Assembly: GCA_945882215.1 (NCBI GenBank)
Contig: CAMCWM010000012.1
Coordinates: forward strand, 1-53,663
DNA length: 53,663 bases
Source: Akkermansia muciniphila
GTDB taxonomy: Bacteria; Verrucomicrobiota; Verrucomicrobiia; Verrucomicrobiales; Verrucomicrobiaceae
Direction of reading: 5' to 3'
Shown: positions 35,762 to 41,908 of the stretch, in pieces
How the letters are laid out: each line of letters opens with the position of its first letter
Numbering within the stretch: the first letter of the stretch is position 1
Notes under the pieces: generated by a model
What the model was told of the DNA's origin: nothing
The model's database searches: none
The model's input: only the letters and a program-made list of their open reading frames with translations
Program-made: the position numbers and the translations under genes

Positions 35762-35850
35762 CCGACAATTTTGTTGCCCGAGTACGGCATAGGAGGGTAA
35801 ATCGACACCGATGAGCCACGAAACCTGTACTCAGGCAACAAATCTGTCGG
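35762..35850. repeat. 24-bp near-perfect inverted repeat
   Basis: The left arm (35762-35785, CCGACAATTTTGTTGCCCGAGTAC) and right arm (35827-35850) match as inverted copies with about three mismatches, separated by 41 bp. The right arm is followed by a second, smaller palindrome, TGTCGGC...GCCGACA (35846-35866). No coding sequence is seen in the 203-bp gap. It may be the remnant of a small mobile element or a complex operator. Confidence 0.7.
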
Positions 35851-35896
35851 CTATAAAGCTGCCGACAAACACACGAATCTGTTAACCATCCACACT

Positions 35897-35903
35897 GTTA
35901 GGC
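35897..35903 (+). other. GTTAGGC core-site-like heptamer at the 5' boundary of the DUF4145 gene
   Basis: GTTAGGC matches the integron simple-site consensus GTTRRRY and lies 3 bp before the DUF4145 start codon, as in integron gene cassettes. No convincing attC partner is seen immediately upstream. Confidence 0.45.
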
Positions 35904-35905
35904 CT

Positions 35906-36637
35906 ATGAGCATGCCCACCTTCATAATCGATTGTCCTCACTGCAAGGCAAAGGTTGCTGCCAATGAGAAGGGCCGGGCAGAACAGTTCTACTCCGACCC
36001 CGACTGTGGTGAGCCAAACGGCTACCGACTATATGTCGGATCATGTCCAAGTTGCTCTTCCCTGCTTGCTGGTGAGTCCACTCAGATCGGCTTCGAGAAC
36101 TACGACTCAGACGAGGACGTGTGGTCAGACATCGTTCGCGTCCACCCAAAGCCAGCCCGGACGTTCAGGAGCCAGCGCATTCCACGAATCGTGACTGAGT
36201 CTCTTGCCGAGGCCGACCGATCGTTGCAGGCGAACGCGAACATTGCCGCGGTCGTCATGTTCGGACGCGCGCTGGAAGCAGTCTGCCGCGACATTCTGGA
36301 TCCAAGCCCCACCGAAGATCCCTTCGCACCGCCTGCTCCACCGGCCCCACCAGTCACCAAGCCGGAAAAGCCGAAGAAGAAGATCATGCTCGCCGAAGGC
36401 ATCCGAAAACTGAAAGAGAAGAACATCATTGATGATCGGCTTTACGATTGGAGCCAACAACTCCACGCGTTTCGCAACCTCGCAGCACACCCGGACGAGA
36501 TTTCAATTCCCCGAGAAGATGCCGAAGACCTTCAGACATTCGTTTATGCAATCATCGAATATATTTACGACCTCACTGAGCGTTACAATGAGTTTAAGAG
36601 CCGAAGCGAGAAACGAGCAAAGCGCAAAAAGGCCTAA
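35906..36637 (+). CDS. DUF4145 domain protein with N-terminal zinc ribbon; cassette-like gene
   Basis: A 243-residue cytoplasmic protein. A zinc ribbon is formed by CPHC (Cys10, Cys13) and CPSC (Cys47, Cys50). A helical DUF4145-type region follows, with RSLQANANIAAVVMFGRALEAV and the C-terminal DWSQQLHAFRNLAAHPDEIS, separated by a Pro-rich linker (APPAPPAPPVTKPEKPKKK). GC content is lower than in the surrounding genes. GTTAGGC lies just upstream and the stop codon is inside GCCTAAC of an attC-like site, the usual cassette layout. DUF4145 proteins are often found in mobile or defence-associated contexts; no biochemical role is known to me. Confidence 0.85.
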   Translation: MSMPTFIIDCPHCKAKVAANEKGRAEQFYSDPDCGEPNGYRLYVGSCPSCSSLLAGESTQIGFENYDSDEDVWSDIVRVHPKPARTFRSQRIPRIVTESLAEADRSLQANANIAAVVMFGRALEAVCRDILDPSPTEDPFAPPAPPAPPVTKPEKPKKKIMLAEGIRKLKEKNIIDDRLYDWSQQLHAFRNLAAHPDEISIPREDAEDLQTFVYAIIEYIYDLTERYNEFKSRSEKRAKRKKA

Positions 36638-36689
36638 CCATGCGCTGCAGCGAACTGCTCCGCAGTCGCTGAGCTTGGGGTCGTTACGC
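36632..36689 (+). other. attC-like integron recombination site (58 bp)
   Basis: The site runs from GCCTAAC (36632-36638, matching RYYYAAC) to GTTACGC (36683-36689, GTTRRRY with one mismatch). Between them CAGCGAACTGC and GCAGTCGCTG form a 10-bp stem with one extrahelical A and a TCC loop, which is the hallmark of a folded attC bottom-strand substrate. The DUF4145 stop codon TAA overlaps the first core site. Length is at the short end of the attC range (57-141 bp). Confidence 0.7.
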
Positions 36690-36754
36690 ATGAAATCTCA
36701 TGCGCTTTGTCATCAGCGTCATCGAATCACCAACACCGAATCAAGGAGAGGACC

Positions 36755-36967
36755 ATGACCCAGGCCCAGGCCAAAAAAATCATCGCCGTGAATCTCGCGC
36801 TCTGGTTTGTCGCGATGCTGCTGCGTCCGCTGATTCAGATGCTGCCCACCGGATCAGGCGCTCCGCCGAAGATCTTTGAGGTGCTCGTTCCGATCTTCTT
36901 CATCATGCTCGCCGGCGCGTCCACGTGGCTGCTGAAAGCTGCGATTGGCACACCGAAAGACGACTGA
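36755..36967 (+). CDS. Small two-helix membrane protein
   Basis: A 70-residue protein starting at ATG 36755 with a strong Shine-Dalgarno sequence (aaggagagg, 36743-36751); the frame opens 16 codons earlier but without a site. Two hydrophobic helices (about 9-26 and 40-60: IIAVNLALWFVAMLLRPLI and VLVPIFFIMLAGASTWLL) are joined by a short Gly/Pro loop. I recognise no family. It lies just after the attC-like site, but its composition is like the host genome, so it is probably not part of the cassette. Confidence 0.75.
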   Translation: MTQAQAKKIIAVNLALWFVAMLLRPLIQMLPTGSGAPPKIFEVLVPIFFIMLAGASTWLLKAAIGTPKDD

Positions 36968-36989
36968 ATGGCGTCATGACAACTGGGAG

Positions 36990-37050
36990 GTACGTTGTTC
37001 ACGCTTTAGCGTGCCGAGGGCTTTCCCACGCTAAAGCGTGAACAACGTAC
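36990..37050. repeat. Perfect 24-bp inverted repeat (REP-like palindrome)
   Basis: The left arm 36990-37013 (GTACGTTGTTCACGCTTTAGCGTG, written here only as its ends GTACGTTG...TTAGCGTG) is exactly complementary to 37027-37050, with a 13-nt loop. The inner part CACGCTAAAGCGTG is itself nearly palindromic. No T-run follows, so it is more like a dispersed palindromic element than a terminator. Confidence 0.85.
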
Positions 37051-37065
37051 TCCAAGCATGGCCAG

Positions 37066-37108
37066 CAAAAAAGAAGCAGGCGCGACCCCCATGAAAAGAT
37101 CGCGCCTG
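37066..37108 (-). terminator. Rho-independent terminator of the autotransporter gene
   Basis: Perfect 9-bp arms CAGGCGCGA (37077-37085) and TCGCGCCTG (37100-37108). On the minus strand they are followed by CTTCTTTTTTGC. The position, about 100 bp past the stop at 37205, fits an autotransporter terminator. Confidence 0.78.
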
Positions 37109-37134
37109 CGTGGTTATGGCCAAGTGATCCGAAG

Positions 37135-37193
37135 TGCTCCCTGATGCGCCGTCCGGCGGTTGGCGGTGTGCCGGACCGCGACACCAGGGAGCA
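37135..37193. repeat. Two-level hairpin just downstream of the autotransporter stop
   Basis: The outer arms TGCTCCCTG (37135-37143) and CAGGGAGCA (37185-37193) enclose the inner arms GTCCGGC (37151-37157) and GCCGGAC (37170-37176). It may protect the 3' end of the long mRNA. Confidence 0.6.
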
Positions 37194-37204
37194 TTCGAGA
37201 CCGC

Positions 37205-40200
37205 TTAGAAGTTGATGCGGAAGCCTGCCTTGAGGTGGTGGCTGGATTCGCCGCCGAAGTGGCCTTCATAGCCGGCGTAGGCGGTGACAGCCTTCGCGAT
37301 GGCGTAGCTGGCGTTCACCCGCGTGACGACCTGGGTGTCGTCGCTGCCGGCAAAGTTCACCGGGTAGCTGGCGGTGGGGACGTTGACGAGGTTCACCGCC
37401 ATCTGGCTCTTGTCGTTTTGCAGCGCCTGCTGCACCGAGAGGCCGACTTCCAGATTGAACGGCCTGCCTGCCAGCTCCGTGCTCCACAGGGCGGAGAGAC
37501 CGGCCTCGGCGATGAAGCGCGAGTCGGTGTAACCGCCGACGTTGAGCGCGTCGATGGTGCCGGTTTCGGTGAATCCACCCACCTTGGTGTTCGAGTAGGT
37601 GAGCGACAAACGCGGGGCGATGGAGACATTGCCCACACGCCAGCCTTTGTACTGCACGCCGAGGAAACCGACGTAGCTGCTGGAGTCGGTGGAGCCGGTG
37701 GCCAGGCCGTTGACCGTCTGGCGGCGGAGATCAAAGTCCTGCTGCGTGTAGCCGAGGCTGCCGAAGAAGGTGAAGCTCTTCGCCACGGTGACGCGGCCGA
37801 AGAGCATGGCACCGAAGCCTTCGGACTCCGCGCTGCCGAGCGGGGCGCTGATGCTGCCCTCGCTCATGCTGCCGGCGATGCCGACGGTGTAATCTTCGGA
37901 AGCGAGCAGATTGAGGCCCGCATAGTAGTCGTTGCGGCTGACGTCGGCGTTGTCGGCCGTGCTCATGCTGCTGTTGGTGTAGCCAAAGAACAGGGACATG
38001 TGCTCCGGCACGTCGGTGAAGCTGTCCTCACCGGGCTGGGCAGGCATGTAGTTCATCGGCGAAACCCGATCCTGGATGGCCTGCGCGAGCACCTGATTGC
38101 CCATGAAGGCGTAGTCAGCGATGGAGCCGTAGTAGTCCGGCACGTATTTGGCGAGATCAGCGGTGGAGTTGCTGGTGGCATCGGTGATCTGGAGGGCGAG
38201 CGCACCGGCGATGGTGGAGCTGTCGATCTGATTCGCCGTGGCGGTGGGGCCGACATTGGCGGAGTTGAAGATGGCCGTGGCCGCGCCGCTCTGGTTTGTG
38301 TTGGAACCGAGTCCAGCAAAAGTGCTGGTGGGACCGTTGAGACCGGTGGCGGTGATGGCACCAGTGGCGCGATCGAAGACAAAGGCGGCGTTCGTCACCG
38401 GCAGTCCGGCACCGGCAACGCCATCGGCATCGAAGGTGACGGCAGCGAAAGTGCCGACGACCGCGATCGGGCCGCCGACCGCGTTGGAGATGATCTGGAA
38501 GCTGTTGCCCTGTGCTGGCAGGAAGCCGCCGAAGCCTTGTACATTCAAAGTACCGCCCGCAGTGGCGATGCCACCGACCTGCACCTGGTCAAAGCCGGTG
38601 GGATCGAACCCCGCAGGCCCCAGGCCGCCGATTTCAGCATCGAGCGTGCCGACATTGGTGAAGGCTCCGCCGACGATGGTGAGACCGGGCGATGCGCCGG
38701 GGGCGAGCACGCCGTTGTTGGTGAAGTCACCCGTGAAGGTGAGGTATCCCTTCACCGTGGAACCGCCAGGATTGGTGAAGGCAGCGCCACCCGTATTCAC
38801 CGTGCCACCGACGGGACCGACGCCGTTGAGAGTGTCATAGACGATGGTGCCGTTGGTGATGTCGAGCGTGCCGGTGTTGTTCACGGTGATCGTGTTGCTG
38901 TCCAGCGTGCCGCCGCCAGTGACGGTGAGGTTGTTATCAACCGTGGTACTGTCCGTGGTGGTGGTGCCGCCGCCGACGGTGATGTCGTCGCCAGTGACCG
39001 CCGTGTTCGGGGCATTGAGCGTGCCGGTGAAGCCGCCGGCATTGCTCACGCTGAGCATGTTGGCGTTGGTGTTCACGGTGCCGGAGCCGAGGAGGGTCTG
39101 GAAGGTCTCGTTGCCGCCGTTGAGGTTGAGAATGCCGTCCACGGTCACTGTGGCGCTGTCGAGGATGAGTTCGGGGGCCGCCAGATCAAGCGTGCTGCCT
39201 GCGGCGACATTCACCGCGCTGGCACCGACGGTGCCGTTGAGCGTGACGTTGCCAGCGGTGTTGAGCGTGCCGGTGCCGAGATTGGCGTTGAGCACGGAGC
39301 CGTCGTTCAGGTTGTAAGTCGTCGCAGTGAGCGTGCCGGTGCCGTTGAGGGTGCCGGTGTTGGTCAGGGAGGCGATGGTGTCGTTGGTCGCGCCCAGATT
39401 GAGCGTGCCGGCGTTCGTCACTGCCGTGGTGGCGTCAAGACCGCCATTGGGGCTGTCCAGGGTGGCACCGCTGGCCACACTGACCGCCGTGCTTTTCACG
39501 CTGCCGGTGATTTCGACCGTGCCTGCGTTGATGGTGGTGCTGCCAGTGTAGGTGTTTTCACCTGCGAGCACCACTTTGCCGTCATGCTCGGCGTCGTTGA
39601 CGGTCAGAGAGCCGTTCGAGATGACGCCGTTGAACACGGCCCAATCGACGTTTTCGTCCACATTGTTGTCGGGATCGGCCTCGTTGGCCTCCACCAGGAT
39701 GGTGCGGTTGCCGCCGTTGAGGTTGATGTCGTTCTCAAAATTGACCTTGTCGGTAGCGTAGATGGAGCCAAACACCAAGGCGTTGCCCGTTTGCACAAAG
39801 TTGCTGCTGCCGCTGCCCCAGATCATGGTCTGGCCGTTGCTGAGCTTCACATTGAGTTCACCACCGAAAGCAGCAAAACCGCCGCTGCCCGACCACTGGA
39901 CACGATTGCTCTGCTGGCCGACGTAGCGGGTGAAATCGCCGTTGCCCATCAACACCGCGTCCGAAGTCAGTGTCCCGGCAAAGTTGATGTTGCTGTCCCA
40001 GTAAATGCCGTCACCGTCCTGCGCCTGGAGCGTACCGCCTTCGATGATGGTCTGGCCGGAGTAGAGGTTGCCGCCATTGAACTGCACCAGTCCGCTGGCG
40101 ATGTGAATATCTGCTCCGGCACCGGATTTGACCGGTGCGAAACCGCCGGACGGAATGATGGACGCCGCGCTGTCATCGGAGATGCCGGTGCCATAAGCGT

Positions 40201-41836
40201 CACTGTTGAAGGTGATCGTGTTCCCTGCACCCGGATCGAGGATCACCGTGGATCCTTTCATCATGAACAGGTTGGAGCCGGCACCGATGCCGCTGGCGCC
40301 TGCGATGTGGGTGGCATCTGCCGCCTGCCCGTCACCGCCACGGATGCCATTGCCGTCAAAGAGGGCGTTGCCCGTGATTCTGAGGGTGGCTCCCGAGCGC
40401 ACAAAGATGGCGCCACCGTAGCCGTTGCCGCCTGCACCGCCGCCTGCCAGGGTGCTGTAGGCACCGCTCCCTGTCGCACCTGCGCCGCCACCAAAGCCGC
40501 CGTTGCCGCCTGCACCGCCGCTGCCGTCGAGACCGTCTGGACGATTGCCGGAGAGTGCCCCGGCAAAGCCATCGAAACCAGCCACCGGCTCGACCACCGT
40601 TATTACTGGAGGGTGATAGGTGCCATTGACATCCCGTGTCGTGTAATGCGTCGGGTTGTTGCTGAAGGTCGGGAGTAGCGGATTGATGTTTTGCACCGGG
40701 TTGCCGTTGTCATCCTGACCAGGAAGACGTGTTACCTGGTCATAGTAGCCGGGGGTGGTGGTCACCGAGCCGGCCACCGCCGTCACGGGTGCCGGAGCAA
40801 ACGGCACGCCCCAACTGGCACCATCGCCACCCGTGCCACCGTTGCCGCCATTGCCACCACCGGCACCGAAGCCGCCCATCCCGCCCATCCCGCCCGAACC
40901 GGCATCACCACCGGGGGCGCCGCCAATGCCCGCCAGGAGGGAGGGAGGAAGCGGCTGTCCGCCGTCACCGCCATTGCCACCGTTCCCGCCGGGAGCGCCG
41001 CCGAAGCCAAAGCCGCTGTTGCCGCCGTCCCCGCCATTGCCACCACCACCGCCCACGCCGATCTGGCCGTCGGCGAGTGCCACATCAAAGCTGATGACAT
41101 CCGCGAGAGCGGTGGCCAGGGTCAGCACCTTGATTCCAATGTCGAGGCCTTTCCCCGCCGCCACATTGCCAGTCAATGGATTGGCCGCGTCCGCCGAGGC
41201 CTCTCCAAGCCCTGCGGCCAGATCGAGGACCGCCGCGGCCGCCGCCGCCACCAGCAATGGATTGCTGCTGCCCCCGCTGGTGCCGCTGCTGCCGTCGCCG
41301 CCACTGCCGCCAAACGCGGTGGAACTGCTGCTGCCGTTGCTGCCCTTCGTGCCGCTCGCCCCGTTGACGTCAGCGAGCATGTTGTGGCTGGATGTGCGAC
41401 CGTCGAGGCCTGCGGGTGCCGCGCCGCCGGAGGTGAACAAACCGTTGAGCGATCCGCCGTAGTTTCCGACGCCACCGTCACCGCCACGGGCGTTGTTGGA
41501 GAGGAAATTCACGTGGTTCAGCGTGACTGTCGTGCCGGAGTTGATGAACAACGCGCCGCCAACTCCGCCGCCACCGCCGCTGCCGTCCCCGCCTTTGACG
41601 GAGAAGTTCTGCAGGGTCACATCATTGAGGGTCAGACTGCCTGACTGGAGGAAGTAGCCGTTGCCGCTGCCGCCATTGATGATGGTTCCTCCTCCATTGA
41701 GAGAGAAGACGCCGTTCATGACGATGTTGGCGGTGGGGTCCACCGCGTAGGCGGGCCTTAATACCATTGTCAGCGATAGAATCGCCGCGAGTGCCGCTTG
41801 GGGCAGTTTTCGGAGTGTTGGATGTTGTGTTTTCAT
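37205..41836 (-). CDS. Giant autotransporter (type Va) with Gly-rich passenger and PATR-like repeats
   Basis: About 1543 residues from ATG 41836 (MKTQHPTLRKLPQAALAA); ATG 41857 adds seven residues. The signal peptide ends around AYAVDP. The early passenger has parallel-beta-helix-like segments (GGALFINSGTTVTLNHVNFL), then long Gly/Asn-rich stretches (GGNGGNGGDGG, GGFGGGAG). The middle contains autotransporter-associated strand repeats, e.g. VVLAGENTYTGSTTINAGTV. The last 270 or so residues form the outer-membrane beta-barrel, ending ...HLKAGFRINF with the terminal aromatic needed for barrel insertion. It probably presents a surface adhesin or structural protein. An 8-bp hairpin (41838-41859) covers the two candidate start codons. 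Confidence 0.92.
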   Translation of the reverse strand: MKTQHPTLRKLPQAALAAILSLTMVLRPAYAVDPTANIVMNGVFSLNGGGTIINGGSGNGYFLQSGSLTLNDVTLQNFSVKGGDGSGGGGGVGGALFINSGTTVTLNHVNFLSNNARGGDGGVGNYGGSLNGLFTSGGAAPAGLDGRTSSHNMLADVNGASGTKGSNGSSSSTAFGGSGGDGSSGTSGGSSNPLLVAAAAAAVLDLAAGLGEASADAANPLTGNVAAGKGLDIGIKVLTLATALADVISFDVALADGQIGVGGGGGNGGDGGNSGFGFGGAPGGNGGNGGDGGQPLPPSLLAGIGGAPGGDAGSGGMGGMGGFGAGGGNGGNGGTGGDGASWGVPFAPAPVTAVAGSVTTTPGYYDQVTRLPGQDDNGNPVQNINPLLPTFSNNPTHYTTRDVNGTYHPPVITVVEPVAGFDGFAGALSGNRPDGLDGSGGAGGNGGFGGGAGATGSGAYSTLAGGGAGGNGYGGAIFVRSGATLRITGNALFDGNGIRGGDGQAADATHIAGASGIGAGSNLFMMKGSTVILDPGAGNTITFNSDAYGTGISDDSAASIIPSGGFAPVKSGAGADIHIASGLVQFNGGNLYSGQTIIEGGTLQAQDGDGIYWDSNINFAGTLTSDAVLMGNGDFTRYVGQQSNRVQWSGSGGFAAFGGELNVKLSNGQTMIWGSGSSNFVQTGNALVFGSIYATDKVNFENDINLNGGNRTILVEANEADPDNNVDENVDWAVFNGVISNGSLTVNDAEHDGKVVLAGENTYTGSTTINAGTVEITGSVKSTAVSVASGATLDSPNGGLDATTAVTNAGTLNLGATNDTIASLTNTGTLNGTGTLTATTYNLNDGSVLNANLGTGTLNTAGNVTLNGTVGASAVNVAAGSTLDLAAPELILDSATVTVDGILNLNGGNETFQTLLGSGTVNTNANMLSVSNAGGFTGTLNAPNTAVTGDDITVGGGTTTTDSTTVDNNLTVTGGGTLDSNTITVNNTGTLDITNGTIVYDTLNGVGPVGGTVNTGGAAFTNPGGSTVKGYLTFTGDFTNNGVLAPGASPGLTIVGGAFTNVGTLDAEIGGLGPAGFDPTGFDQVQVGGIATAGGTLNVQGFGGFLPAQGNSFQIISNAVGGPIAVVGTFAAVTFDADGVAGAGLPVTNAAFVFDRATGAITATGLNGPTSTFAGLGSNTNQSGAATAIFNSANVGPTATANQIDSSTIAGALALQITDATSNSTADLAKYVPDYYGSIADYAFMGNQVLAQAIQDRVSPMNYMPAQPGEDSFTDVPEHMSLFFGYTNSSMSTADNADVSRNDYYAGLNLLASEDYTVGIAGSMSEGSISAPLGSAESEGFGAMLFGRVTVAKSFTFFGSLGYTQQDFDLRRQTVNGLATGSTDSSSYVGFLGVQYKGWRVGNVSIAPRLSLTYSNTKVGGFTETGTIDALNVGGYTDSRFIAEAGLSALWSTELAGRPFNLEVGLSVQQALQNDKSQMAVNLVNVPTASYPVNFAGSDDTQVVTRVNASYAIAKAVTAYAGYEGHFGGESSHHLKAGFRINF

Positions 41837-41837
41837 G

Positions 41838-41859
41838 GGATGCACAGGTTCGTGCATCC
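41838..41859 (-). promoter_or_regulatory. Start-region hairpin of the autotransporter gene
   Basis: GGATGCAC (41838-41845) and GTGCATCC (41852-41859) pair perfectly around a 6-nt loop. The stem contains the ATG at 41857 and lies against the ATG at 41836, so it could limit translation initiation. Function inferred from position only. Confidence 0.45.
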
Positions 41860-41908
41860 GGCATCCACAACTTCCCGTTCCGCATGTTACCTCACGGCTG
41901 AAAAAAAT

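Noticed and set aside
35755..35903. A second attC site upstream of the DUF4145 gene
   Set aside because: GTTAGGC is present, but no RYYYAAC partner with matching stem could be found; the 24-bp inverted repeat does not have the attC layout.
37160..40678. 1172-codon open frame on the plus strand opposite the autotransporter
   Set aside because: It is antisense to a gene with signal peptide, recognisable repeats and barrel. The GC-rich repetitive codons of that gene leave the opposite strand free of stops; the translation has no known motif.
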